Part shown: piece by piece, positions 32,642-43,585 of the stretch | How the letters are laid out: each line of letters starts with the position of its first letter | Position numbering within the stretch: position 1 is the first letter of the stretch | The notes under the pieces: model-generated | What the model was told of the DNA's origin: nothing | What the model saw: the letters and a program-made list of their open reading frames with translations, nothing else | The model's database searches: none | Made by a program: the position numbers and the translations under genes | Assembly (NCBI GenBank): GCA_003586115.2 | Contig: QVOM02000074.1 | Span: 3,984,863 to 4,048,862 of the forward strand | Direction of reading: 5' to 3' | Source of the DNA: Salvator merianae | Taxonomy: Eukaryota; Chordata; Lepidosauria; Squamata; Teiidae | Length of the DNA: 64,000 nucleotides

Positions 32642-33794
32642 CAGCGGCGGCGGCACTCCTCGCCCCGGCCCGCCCGGCGGCGGCCTCGATGGCCCTGCCT
32701 GCACGCATGCGCGCTTGCTGGCTCCGCCCACACGCACGCCGACAGGCCGGGCGACAAAGCGAAGAGCACGTCCGCCGGCGCGCGGGGCAGGGCGACAAGG
32801 CGACGAGCGTGGCCGCTGCCGGGCGCGCCGCCTAGGGCGACGAGCGCGCCGGTGGGCGGGGCCCTGGCTCCATGGGCCGCCCGCCCCGGACAACGCGCCA
32901 CCCGGGGCGCTCCGCCCCACTCGCCCCACCCTCGCTACGCCAGTGCAACAAGTGGAAGTATTGTTTCCACCCAGAGGGTCATCGGTCTATGGAATTTACT
33001 GCCACAAGAGGTTGTGATAGTAACCAGCCTGGATTGCTTTAAGAAAAGATTAGACAAATTCATGGAAAGCAGGTATATCAGGCTACTAGAGTGGATGCCT
33101 AGGTAGTGCCTCCAGCTTGGCGAGACAGGGAATCAAGGGCAGCTGAAGGTTTTGCTTTTGTCTCCTGCTTGAGAAGCCCAGAAGCAATTGGTGGGCCACT
33201 GTGTGAGACGGGATACTGGACTAGGCGGGCTGTGGCCAGATCCAGCAAAGCTCCTCTTGTGTTCTTATGCTCTCATATGCTATATAGTGCTCAGCTAGGG
33301 CCTTACCCCAACTTCCACAAGCTGGAAGTTATTCAAAGTTCCTGAAAACACTATATCCAACTCCTAAATGTAATATAACTTCTATTTTGAGGCTGGAAAC
33401 TGGCCAATTAAGAGTTAAATTAGGCATGGCTCCTCATATTTAATTATTAGATTAAGTGCCCTTGGGATTGAACTCATTATGTATGGCCCATTTCCAATGC
33501 TCTTGGTTGACATCCTTGATAAATATATTAGCAACCTGTGCTCTTTTGACCACTTAATTATTAAATTACCAACAGTCCAAGATAACAGTTACTGATAGGC
33601 TATTAGATATAGCTCAACAAAATGAAATCGGTGTTTTTCCAACTTATGGTAAACAATTTGTTGAAAATCTGAAAAGGAAGCCTGCCACTTATCTGACTGC
33701 TCTTGTTTTGATAGCTCAACAGAATCCATGCTGCATGGTCAATTCCACGTTAGAATAGGATAATTATCCCAATGTGGAAAGTACAAAAATGCCC

Positions 33795-36399
33795 ACTGTC
33801 ACAGACTAGATTGTAAAGCCATTACAGCCATTACTGTCTCAACCCAAGAAATGTGGGAGCTGGGCACAGGGAGAACAAATTGCATGATAGCACCTGTTCA
33901 GGACCAGAAAAAGTTCAGCAGTGCAACCGGTTGCCTGAAGAGATATAATTCCAACTACAGTGTCTTTTATGCCAATAAACCTCCAAAGCTACTAGGGGCT
34001 TTGGAAGCAGAGGCTGTTAGGATAGCCTACTTCTCTCTTGCTCTGTCTTCTCTCTGTTGTGTAGCCAACACTTGTATTTATCCAGTAACTTCCTGTGGAA
34101 CAGACACACTTCCTCTTTCTGCTTGGGAAGATCTTGCTTACCTCTCTAAGTCCAACTATGATAATGCAAGAGGTAGAAAAGAGAGAAGAGAAGGTGCACA
34201 TGCGCACAGCAGCTCTGCAGAATAAATCTTCTTGAAATTGCCTAGCCTTTCCTGGACCTGCGTCAAACACCAAGCCAAAAAAAAAAAAAAAAAAGGCTCA
34301 GACATACAAATCCTACGGAGCTTGCCATTTTAAACAGAAATTCCAGCTATTTTTGTTAGGTGCCATCAAGTCCGATTTGACCCCTTGTGACTGTCTGGAC
34401 AAATGCTTGCCATTTTTACCTGCCTAGAGTAAGATGTTTTTGCACTTGCAGAGACATTTATAGAAGTGTCTGTTTCCACCCATTTGATTCCACCTTGTTT
34501 GTTGTCTTCCCTTTCTTCCTTTGCCAAGTATAATCATTTTCACTTATCGGTTGTCCACTCAAACCTTCTACCCAAGTATCTGAATTTTTCATAAGAGGAG
34601 GCAGGTTTTCTTTGATTCAGGATTCTGTGTGATGCCAGCGAGCACCAGGTCTATTATGTTTTCTTACTTTTGCAGACAGAAAGCTTTAGTTTGATGGTGG
34701 CTTTTAGGCACATCAATATAAAATCACACAAAGTGGAGAGGATCTATCTTAATTCTAATATACTCTCATGGGAAGGCAAATAAATAGTTAATGAACTTTT
34801 TATTTTCCTATCTGAGGGGAAAGAAATAACCTAGGAAGGCATGGGAAGAACTAACCAGAGGCATTAAAATTCAAAACGTACTCATGAACATGAAAATGTC
34901 AGTATCTGTTTTACATTTTCATTTTATTTTAATCCCATCTCTGACCAAACAGGTTGAAGGGTTACAGGCACTTCCAGACCTGTTTGGTTAGCAAGAAAAT
35001 AGATGAATTGGCATGTCTCCACCATAAATTGAAAACAGTTCAAAATTTCTTTTAGTGCTTCTATCATTTTTAATCTACCATCACTTTTTACAACTGGCTT
35101 TTATAGGTGCTTTCTTTATAGCTCAATATTAAAAGGGAAGGCAATGTGCATTTATCGAGTGCTTTTGTGCACTTAAATTAGCAATGTCAGATAGCAGCAC
35201 AATCTAGAAGTTACCAAAGGCATTTGGGCTGTGTTCACATCTAGCACAAAATGTGGCTCAGAAACACCTTAGAGATAGTAATGTGTGGCACCTGTGTTAT
35301 CCCATCTCCAATTGACTTTTTATAGCGTAGAATGTTCATGATTGGGGAGGGCCAGGCTGGCATGTTGAACGATCCCACAAACCATCTATAAACCACCTCT
35401 AAGTCTGTGACCAGAGTGTAAAACCCAGGATTATCTCAGCAGTAAGTTTGGCAGGAAAACTGTGTAATCAATGGATGCGAATTTCCCCCCCAGAGAGGAA
35501 GATACCATTGACATAGCCTTCTCCTATTCATACACTGGAATTTCTGAATTTCCGTATTTCCAAAACTATGGGAAACTGAGGTTCCTTGTTCTGCACTTGG
35601 GAGGAAGCAGCAGGAAAGGACGTCTGCAAGCTTGGAGGAGGATGGTACAGGAAAGATGAATGATGAGAGCAAGTAATGGTAGCATCAAAGCAATTAGAAA
35701 ATAAAACAGCAAATTTAAAAAAGAAAGAAAGAAAACCATGTATATACTAATATCTTCATTTCCAGAAATCTGAAACTGAGAAAATAAGAGCAAGTGAGTT
35801 GCAGAAAATGTAGCTACTCACAGAATAGAAACAATTGCTAGAGATGTTTTACCAACCACAGAAATGGAAAGGTGGATTGACCTGTGGTCAATCAATGAGT
35901 AGCAACCATTGTCAGGGAGGTGTGCCCTGACGTAGAGGTGAACTCAACTGACAAAATAAGATAACTTCACAGCTCCATATATGAACATCTGTGTGGAAGG
36001 CACTTTCATTGTGCATCTGATGATTGGATGCTTTTTCCTGAAGGAACAACTTGGAAAAGGCATGTCTGGATTGCACCTTAACTCTCCTCAAAGGATTTTT
36101 TTTAAGATTACTGCATGTGATCACAGCTTAGTTAACAGTTAGTTCATTTGTCCAGATCTGATTTCTGAGAAGAAGAGAAGGAGAAACTATGGATGAAACT
36201 CTGTGCTCAGTACAAATGGGGACTCCTTTGTTTCATTTGGAAAGTTTTGCTATTTTCTTCACTGACATTTTCCTTTTTTGTAGCCTCAGTTAATGCTTTT
36301 GCATGCTAACTGACATGAGGCTTAACAAAGTAAAGCCCACCCCAACTGGCTTCACTACTTTATACCTCTTCCAGTTGATAATCTTTTCCTAGAGACCTT
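33795..36399. other. No confident feature; possible old repeats
   Basis: Contains a poly(A) run at 34277-34294. The segment at 34355-34440 (GTTAGGTGCCATCAAGTCCG) resembles an old dispersed retroposon head, family not assigned. A segment at 35228-35410 (GGGCTGTGTTCACATC, CACCTTAGAGATAG) may be a diverged relative of repeat family E. No gene. Confidence 0.35.
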
Positions 36400-37077
36400 G
36401 GGCCTGTTTGCACTTTACGTGCTAGAATGGGCTAATTAGCCGTCTGCACAATGGAGTCTGAAAACAGACCCAAAGCTGGATAATGGTGTTTGCCAGTGCG
36501 AACGGCATTATCCATCCCTGATGCTTGCCATGGTGACCGGGAGGCCCGCGGGGTGATGACATCATCGCGGCGCGGCGCACGGGCCTCCCGGTCACCATGG
36601 CAGCGGCCTGACACTTTGTAGGCCGCTGCCGCGGCGACCGCCATTCATGCCAGCGATTGGGCACCGGAACGCCAGACGGGGCGCATTGCAGTCTCGTCCA
36701 GTGTCCCTGGCCTGATTGCGGCGACGTGGGCTTGATTGGGGCCTCGTACTGGCCCATTCGGCCCTGCGCAAAGGGGTAGACTCCATTGCCCATCATGCAT
36801 TGCGTGATCACATGATCACGCAATGCATGATGGGCGGGCTGATCGCCCAGAAGATGGCCGCCGCCGTGGACAAGGAGGTAAGTGTGAACGAATCCTCACC
36901 TGAAGCTCACTTTGAGCTTCAGGTGAGGATTCAGACAGCTTTTTTCTTGTCCGGGTGCTAGTAAGGATTGGCAGCGGATGAATTCCGCTGCCGGTTCGCT
37001 ACGGCCGTCCTCTCGTGCGAATGCACTTGTCTAGTAAGCATCCTTGATGCTTGCTAGTTACAAGTGCGAACAGGTCC
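36400..37077. mobile_element. GC-rich TIR element with strong hairpins, 3-bp TSD CTT (678 bp)
   Basis: The left end GGGCCTGTTTGCACTTTA and right end TACAAGTGCGAACAGGTCC are inverted; CTT at 36397-36399 and 37078-37080 is a perfect TSD. A perfect hairpin with 23-bp arms occupies 36788-36835 (loop CA), and another with 17-bp arms lies at about 36894-36930 around CACCTGAAGCTCA. It is the inverse orientation of 49201 and 58441. Very GC-rich and CpG-rich. The frames inside are by-products; no transposase motif. Confidence 0.92.
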
Positions 37078-37146
37078 CTTGAGACTGAAAGTTATCACAG
37101 AGGTGACTAGCAGGCAGCCAACAGATGAAAACCAACACCCTTTACA

Positions 37147-37660
37147 ATAAGAAGGTCACACATCATTCAGGTGTTGCAAGCATTGCCTTGGCTGCCAGTA
37201 ACATCCTGGAATCAATGCAAGATACTGGTTTTAACCTATAAAGCCGTAAACTGCTCTGGGCCTGGATACTTGAAAGACCATCTTCCCCACAATAGCCGTG
37301 CTGGAATCTGAGGTGATCTGGAGGAACAGGCTTGTTGGCAGTTCCACTCACCCAAGCTGTTGTGCGGGGGCTGGTGTATGGCAGTGAGTTTTCTCTGTCA
37401 TAGCACCACCCTTGTGGAATAAACTTATGACTGACACAAGGCAGGCACCTTCTCTAGCCAAATTTAAAAGACAGCTGGAAGCAGTTTTTTTCTCCTTGGC
37501 ATTCACCTCTGGGCAGCACTTTCGTTTTTAATTTTTGTATTAATATTACAATGTTAATAAGTGTGCATGTGTGTGTGTGTGTGAGAGAGAGAGAGTTGAT
37601 CTTGTAAGCCACCCTATGCATTATACAATGATAGGACCAAGTACATACATACATACTTAG
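37147..37660 (+). mobile_element. L2-type LINE 3' portion
   Basis: Broken plus frames give CSGPGYLKDHLPHNS and later TFSSQI(K)KTAGSSFF, corresponding to the L2 ORF2 C-terminus (alignment to ALNGLGP.YL.E.L region and the F...LK..LF terminus). A GT/GA-rich simple repeat (37563-37595) lies in the 3' UTR, and the end is TTGTAAGCCACCCTATGCA with a (CATA) tail. Confidence 0.65.
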
Positions 37661-38924
37661 TGCCTCATTATTGCCCCCAAATTTTGTCCTTTTAAAGTGG
37701 CAGTTTACATTTGCATTCTGCCCAGGATTGTCGAAGTCAAGAGCAAACAAGTCAAAGAGGGCATGCATGTAAAGTTGCATGTGGTCAACAGAAGAAGTGG
37801 AAAAAGGAACTCCAGCCTTCTATTAACCGTAGGAAGAACATTGATTTAGAAGAATTTAGCAAACATTGCTGCACATTTCACTAAGAGTAAGGCGTGTGTG
37901 CTTGAGTGCAGAAGCCTAGCGCAACCCAAGGTACTTAAGCAACACTGCTCTGTTCCTCAGGCTGCCTGCTTTGGATTCCAAGGACTCTGCTACCTGGTGC
38001 AGGATTTGACCATAGTATCCAGTAGAATCTTGGGGGTCTGGGGGAGGCAGTATCAATGGACTGCTGCCTCCTTCTGTGCCCCATGGAGACTGACGTGGAC
38101 AGAGCCTATCTTTGGATACTAGAGCATTGGGAAGACATTTCAGAGCAGGGAACAGGGTGTTGAAATATTCTCTGCAGCTGCTTCTGCCAACATACATTGC
38201 TGCCACTCCTTGGTCTATTGTGGTTACTTACAGAGGAAGCCCAGAGACTGATGACATTTTTAGATTTAATATTGGAGAGCAGGGAGAGAAACGATCTTTT
38301 ACGCACAGAAACATTATGCACATATACACATACAAAGCGTCTTAGTTTGACAGGGCTGTTGTAAAGATAAAATGGGGGGGGGGGAGGAAAATAACACCTT
38401 GAACTTCTAGAAAGAAAGGCGGGATATAAATGCTGTAAGAGATTTAAAAAATCTATTTCTGAAATATTTTCCTCTTACTCCTTCCATCTCTTTTCCCTGC
38501 TCTGGGCTCCGCCTCAGGGAATTATTAATTTGCCCAGAAATCCCATGGCAGAAATTATGGTAACCATATTAATCATTTTAAAAACCTCTGAATTGCGGGA
38601 ATTCGCCATCACCCAAAAAAACCCTATCAGAATTGACATTTACAAGTGGGAAAGAGAGTACACAGTCCTTGGTGTATGTATGCTGGAATCCTATTTATAT
38701 ACATTTCTTGAATTACTGAACAGAAATAAACTTTCTTGGTTTTTCAAGTTAAGTTCTTACCTTAAGCCTTGAATACATATATATCTGCATTTATGTTCTT
38801 GAGTGTAAAAGATAGCTTTTTTTCTCACCTCAGTATTAAGCCTAAAAGTGTCATGAGATTTCATCAAGTGAAAACCCAGTGGGTGTATACATGTAGCTAT
38901 TAATATAGCTGTACCCTTCAAAGT
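37661..38924. other. No recognised feature
   Basis: Frames overlap in antisense and lack motifs. A G-run at about 38373-38384 followed by GGCGGGATATAAATGCTGTA (near 38420) may be a short L2 tail fragment. Confidence 0.35.
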
Positions 38925-39058
38925 CAGCGGCGGCCCGTGCCTTTAAGGGGGGGTGTTTGCGAGCGACCTGCTGTGTCACTACGGAGGCCCGGAGGCCCCG
39001 CGAATGGCCATGGCACTCGCGCGAACACACACCCCCTTAAAGGCACGGGCCGCCGCTG
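38925..39058. mobile_element. Miniature hAT element (134 bp, perfect 8-bp TSD)
   Basis: The ends CAGCGGCGGCCCGTGCC and GGCACGGGCCGCCGCTG are perfectly inverted. The TSD TTCAAAGT is perfect at 38917-38924 and 39059-39066. Same family as 27583-27688; the longer interior carries GGAGGCCCGGAGGCCCC. CpG-rich, near-complete hairpin. Confidence 0.96.
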
Positions 39059-39066
39059 TTCAAAGT

Positions 39067-39940
39067 GTTGCATTCTGGGAGGCAGATTTTGGGTGTTTAA
39101 AAGGTATTTTTATTCATTTAGTTTGTTTCTTGAGTGAGTGTGAAGAGGAGTCTGTGGCCGTTTCCGCACTTGCCTTGCTTGGACTGGTTTAACTAATCCA
39201 CTCCAGCCTGTTTTGGTCCAAACAGCTCAGGTGCCATCTGTTCTGGACCAACACCAGCAGCATGGGTTTAACTAATCCACTCCAGTCTGTTCAAGACCAA
39301 GCACAAGTGCCATTTGCATTGTGAGGGCGGGGTGCCATAGCTGTCTTGGTTCACACAACTGACACCACACCCAAGGCACAACCCACTCCTGCCAGCAATT
39401 GGCCCAGGACCCATCAGTCATATGCTGTGTGTCTTTGAAGGCAGCCTGCCCAGCTCCAAAAGTGATTTTCAGAGGAGGGGCAGAGGCTGCAAGGGCAGAG
39501 AAGTAGTGATGGCACACAGATGGCGTAACATGTAGCTGAGACTGGAATTCACCCATTCTCCTTGTTCTGGGCTGGAATAGGGACCTTTGGGGATGGTTGT
39601 GGAGCAGACTAGTAATAGTCCAATATAGAAGAAGAATACTAGTGAGCAGCTTGGTCTAGGATAACAGGCAAGTGCAGAAATGACCTCTGTGTGTGTATGC
39701 GAGGGAGAGATTTCCAGCCATTTCTTTTGTTCTTTGCAAGCAAGAAATGTATTTCTGTTTTTATAGTTTTGGGAATAAGTGTTTTTTTCTGCATTCTGCC
39801 TACAGTGCTACGTTCAAGCCCCTCCAGCAAGACTCTAACAGGACTAGAAGCTCACTTTTTATCCCATGCCACCCTTTCTGACTTAAAGCTTCCGGAAAAG
39901 TAGAACAAAGTGGCAGGGCTGAGGTTGATTTTGCTTCCCA
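39067..39940. other. No confident feature; possible TIR end near 39158
   Basis: GGCCGTTTCCGCACTTGCC at about 39157 resembles the outer end of the GGGCCTGTTCGCACTT group. Following it, GTTTAACTAATCCACTCCAG occurs twice (39187 and 39264). No right end was identified. Confidence 0.4.
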
Positions 39941-40057
39941 CCTTTCCTTTCCTTTCCTTTCCTTTCCTTTCCTTTCCTTTCCTTTCCTTTCCTTTCCTTT
40001 CCTTTCCTTTCCTTTCCTTTCCTTTCCTTTCCTTTCCTTTCCCTTCCTTCCTTCCTT
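39941..40057. repeat. (CCTTT)n pyrimidine tract
   Basis: About 20 perfect pentanucleotide units, then a few CTTC units. Strand-asymmetric polypyrimidine; frames across it read as KGKER repeats in three phases and are not genes. Confidence 0.98.
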
Positions 40058-41473
40058 CGTTCTTTCTTTCCAATTCTTGCTTGGTGTGCCACTGTGTTGC
40101 CAAATCTCCCCCAGCAGTGCCACCCACCTGCTCCCTGTGAGTCTTGGGCCTGGCTGTTGAGTCTTTGCATTGTGACTCATATAGAATGGCATCAGAATGG
40201 GTGGATGGGGAACTACTGGAGAATCAGCTCTGAGAAAAAGACTCAGTGCTGGCAGCTGAGGGTCAGATATCCCTGCTGACTCTCTTAGAGCAACATACAT
40301 GCCAGCTGCTCAATAGTTAAAAGTTTTCTGGATAGCTTACAAAATAATTAGAAGGAATAATGTTAAAGAAACTGATTGAAGTCCACCACAATCAGGCCAT
40401 GCTTTCTTAAAATACCTGGGGAATAGAAGCTGTTTAGTTTGTTACATGCCTTGGGGCCACAACAAATGACAGACTATGGAAATCAATCAATAAATATTTG
40501 GGGGAGTACCAGAGAATCTCCAGGATAGCCTTCAGCAGGAGTTGGCAAGCTTTGATCACATTTAGGCGGTGGTCAGACATGCTATTTAATCAGATTCCAG
40601 ACTATCTTCAATTTGGAGATATAATACCCAAAAATGCTTTTCCATTTTTTCTCTGGAATATCCCGCTCCCCTAACTGGGACTATCTAATACTTGGATTTT
40701 CCCAGCACTGAGACTTTATCTGCTCAATAGTCCATTTACATTTGGAAGGTGTGATTGCACAAGGAGACTACTGGGGGTTGCAACCAGACTTTTGTGGGTG
40801 GGTATAGTGAGGATATTCCATTCTCTCTCCAATGTCTGACCTTGTGGGCATTCTAGAGGGGTGGCACCATCATCCCCCACTTCCTCCTTGTCCCACATCA
40901 CCACCTTTCTCTTTTTCCCTTCTTTTATTTACAGGGTTAGTGTTAGGGGTGGAGTAGAAGAGCATCCAGGAACTGCTTTGGAGGGCAGATACAGTCTGTA
41001 GGGGGGCGGTCTAGGTTCATGAGAAAATAAAAGAAAGCCTCAATCATTCATTTTATTTTGTTTAAGGCCACAGATCATATAATTTCCATTGTAACATTAA
41101 AAAAATGAGGAAGAAGTGGGGGAAGACAGAGGAGGAAGGTGGTCTTTCCCTCCCCTGAAAAGCCAAAAGCTGAATGACAGCATTGCATTCAATCACAGAG
41201 GGCATTGGGAGGACAAGGATGGAGGGCTGGAAAGGAAAAAGTTCCCCATCACCAGACTCAGACCGGGGAGACTTAAAACTGTGGACAGTGAAAGACAAAC
41301 TGAGTCAGAACTGTGTGCGAACTTACCAAAAATGGTCTAAGACACCATTATGCCAATTCTTCTGTGCTTCGAATAAGAAAGGCCTTTCATTACGCAAGAG
41401 AAGGCCCTGGAAGAGGGCCTTTGCCAGTGTGGTTCCTGCACAAAACAGGCATGTAGATTTATTTTGTCACAGT
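40058..41473. other. No confident feature
   Basis: GGCGGTGGTCAGACATGC with ATTTAATCAGATTCCAG near 40565 resembles the left end of the TIR element at 43586, but no partner was seen. Other frames are unsupported. Confidence 0.4.
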
Positions 41474-41971
41474 GGGTGTTCCCATTTTCCACCTTAGAAT
41501 GGGAAAATTATCACAAAATCTGAAGTGGAATGGACCACATAGTGTGAACACTGTCTGCACTGCAGGGGCCTAATTTCGCACCGAAGCCAGTTACCAGCAT
41601 TTGTGGTGCGAATGCAGGTAGCTGTGCCCAATTCTGACCATGGCAGCAGCTGAGAAGTGGCTGACCACTGCCATGGCAACTGGCAGGGCTGTGCAGCACA
41701 CAGGTGCATATAGATGCAATGAGCCAATCGTGCAGGTGCAATCAGACGATCGCCCTGGCTCAGTTGCTGCACTGCCAGGTAAGTGTGTAATCACCTTACC
41801 AGGAGGTGACTGTCACCTCCCAGTAAGGTTGCAGAGCACTAATTTGTGCTCCATAGCTAGCCATAATTGGGAGCACCTATAGCCTGCTCCTGGCTGCTCA
41901 GCCCTCCCAAGGAGTGGACGCACTTGGCTAGCAAGTGTGCTTGCTTGCTAGCAGCAAGTGCGAAAAGGCCC
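41474..41971. mobile_element. TIR element of the GGGCCTTTTCACACTT subfamily (about 498 bp)
   Basis: The left end is degraded (GGGTGTTCCCATTTTCCACC), the right end AAGTGCGAAAAGGCCC. Interior blocks (CACTGCCATGGCAACTGGC, GTGCAGGTGCAATC, AATTGGGAGCACC) match 17576-17998 and 46116-46512. The TSD is not evident. Confidence 0.72.
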
Positions 41972-42076
41972 CATGTGTCTTCATACAAGCAGTAACAGGC
42001 TAAATGTGAACACAAGGACCTATCTGCACAGCACTTTAGCAAACATTGCACAACATGGCTTGAGCAGACACACAAT

Positions 42077-42256
42077 GGCCCTTTCTGCACTTGGCTTTAT
42101 TCTGGACTATATCCCAGAATAGGGACCTGCTATCCACACGCTGGTGCTGATTATAGCAGGCCCCAGGTGGGGCCTGCCATAGCTCATAGTAACAAGCAGA
42201 TGCCAGATCCATTTTCCAAGATATTATCTGGAATAATGTCAAGTGCAGAAAGGGCC
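42077..42256. mobile_element. Short TIR element, GGCCCTTTCTGCACTTG ends (180 bp)
   Basis: TIRs GGCCCTTTCTGCACTTG and CAAGTGCAGAAAGGGCC are perfect over 17 bases, with further inverted homology inside (CTTTATTCTGGAC versus TCTGGAATAATG). A hairpin at GGCCCCAGGTGGGGCC is central. Flanks AAT/ACT. Same family as 57428-57608. Confidence 0.9.
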
Positions 42257-43010
42257 ACTGTTTACTGCCTTCTCAGTTGCACTGGAAAAGCACAACAAGA
42301 TGGAGACAACAGTGTGAATGCACTCTTTGTAAACAATAGCTATTTCACAATCAATTCTGGCTTGAAGTTTGTGGGCAAGTTATTTTCAGAAACGCAACAT
42401 TTTAATTTGTGACATTTTCATCTCAATCAATTGCACTACATACTCACCCACTTCAGCTGCTGCCTATCAACATTCAGAAGAAAATTCGGGTGGAAGCTGC
42501 AAATCTGGCATAACGAGTTATTTTGAATGTTTGGAACCTTATTGAGAAGAAAGGCATTGGGTCTTGGATTTCACTTCATCATCTGCTAGTTTTCTCATGC
42601 CAAGTTTCACAAGAGTACAGGTGTTTGCCTGTAGTGTCCTGGAAAGGTTCCAAGTGCCAAATGATGTAATTATGCCCTGTCTGCTTGCTTAAATGCAAGT
42701 AGTCTTTCTTCCTCTTTCTCTGTACGTTCATAACAAATGAACATACTTAAGCTACAAAAGTAAAGTAGCATTTATAGGCAGGATGAGCTAAAGTTACATC
42801 ATTAATGGTAAAGTTTGTTAAGGTGACCTATATCACTTAGAAAGCCTAAGAAGGAAAAATGGTCAAACTAAGTGGAAGACACTGTGTGAACTGCCCAATA
42901 CTCCATCATTATGTAAAACCTCTGAACTGACCCCCAAATTAAAATCACTAAAACATAAAGTTAGTACTTTATGCATGTATTTCAAGCAGAGTTGACTTCC
43001 CTTGTCATGT
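42257..43010. other. No recognised feature
   Basis: AT-rich; no supported frame. Confidence 0.35.
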
Positions 43011-43014
43011 CCAC

Positions 43015-43585
43015 CATTACTGGATCTGGATAACTTGGTCACAGTGATCCACACTCTGGTAACCCCTAGCTTAGACTACTGTAATACACACTCTATGTGG
43101 GGCTACCCTTGAAAATGGTCTGGAAGCTGGAACTAGCACAGAATGCAGCAGTATGACTGCTGATTGGAGTCTCTGGCCAGAAGCACATCACACTGGCCCT
43201 AAAAGAACTCTGTTCGCTACTGAGCCAAATTCAAGGTGTTGATGTTAACATACAAAGCCCTAAATGACTTGGGCCCTAGTAATCTGAAGGAGCGCCTTCT
43301 CCCATATAGTGCTGCCCAGGTACTGAGATCTCAAGGGAAGGCCTTCTTGTAGCTCCTTCTCTCTCAGAAGTGCAAGAGGCAGAAACATGCAAGAGGGCCC
43401 TTTCTGTGGTGGCCCTCAGACTCTGGAACAGCCTCCCTCTGGAGGCTTGCCAGTTGCCTACCTTATATGGTTTTCTGCGCCTGGTTTAAAACGTACCTCT
43501 TCACCCAGTCTTTGATGTTTAGCTTCCTCTGGGTGTTGTCCTGATGGGGAGGCCAGGACGGAAGGTTATATTTTAAACTCATTTT
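43015..43585 (+). mobile_element. L2 LINE ORF2 C-terminal part, cut by a TIR element
   Basis: Plus-strand frames, with shifts, read LVTVIHTLVTP, LDYCN, KLELAQNAAV, YKALNDLGPSNLKERLL and LRLWNSLPLEACQLPTL ending FKTYLFTQSFDV. This is the classic post-RT C-terminus of vertebrate L2. Sequence resumes after the insertion 43586-44745 only for a few bases (TTATAG). Inactive. Confidence 0.85.

Larger units (their letters stand above)
32081..32945. mobile_element. hAT element with 8-bp TSD, containing an assembly gap
   Basis: TIRs CACTGGCGTAG and CTACGCCAGTG are perfectly inverted over 11 bases. The TSD CAACAAGT is perfect at 32073-32080 and 32946-32953. An 8-bp TSD with CA(C/G)TGGCGTAG ends fits hAT. 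The interior is extremely GC-rich, with 28-bp tandem units at 32224-32307. The gap 32317-32641 hides part of it, so no transposase can be confirmed or excluded, though the visible sequence is not coding-like. Confidence 0.93.
31370..33283 (+). mobile_element. CR1-type LINE 3' portion, containing a hAT
   Basis: Broken plus frames read SADSTKLFRVVKTK (FADDTKL region), SKCKVMHIRVKN, then KANSMLGVIRKE-type sequence near 31685. After the hAT comes RVIGLWNLLPQEVVIVTSLD then CFKKRLDKFMESRY, the CR1 ORF2 C-terminus. The 3' UTR ends with GATCCAGCAAAGCTCC and TTCTTATG at about 33280. Sense strand plus. RT, post-RT and 3' UTR are present; APE and most of the RT are missing. Confidence 0.85.
31131..33794. 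mobile_element. TIR element split by a CR1 LINE (probable)
   Basis: The left end GGACATTTTCACACTTTCC at 31131 and the right end GGAAAGTACAAAAATGCCC ending at 33794 are inverted. The homology extends inward: GAATTGACCATGCAG near 31173 has its inverse CTGCATGGTCAATTC near 33732. The flanking triplets ACA and ACT differ at one base. Everything from about 31370 to 33283 is CR1 plus a nested hAT. Confidence 0.65.

Noticed and set aside
32080..33106. Long frames of 219-326 codons on both strands
   Set aside because: They read through 325 undetermined bases and GC-rich sequence with few stop codons; the only real coding part is the CR1 C-terminus after 32946.
39941..40140. CRISPR-like array or repetitive Lys/Glu-rich protein
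   Set aside because: Five-base simple repeat without spacers; the protein repeats appear in every frame.
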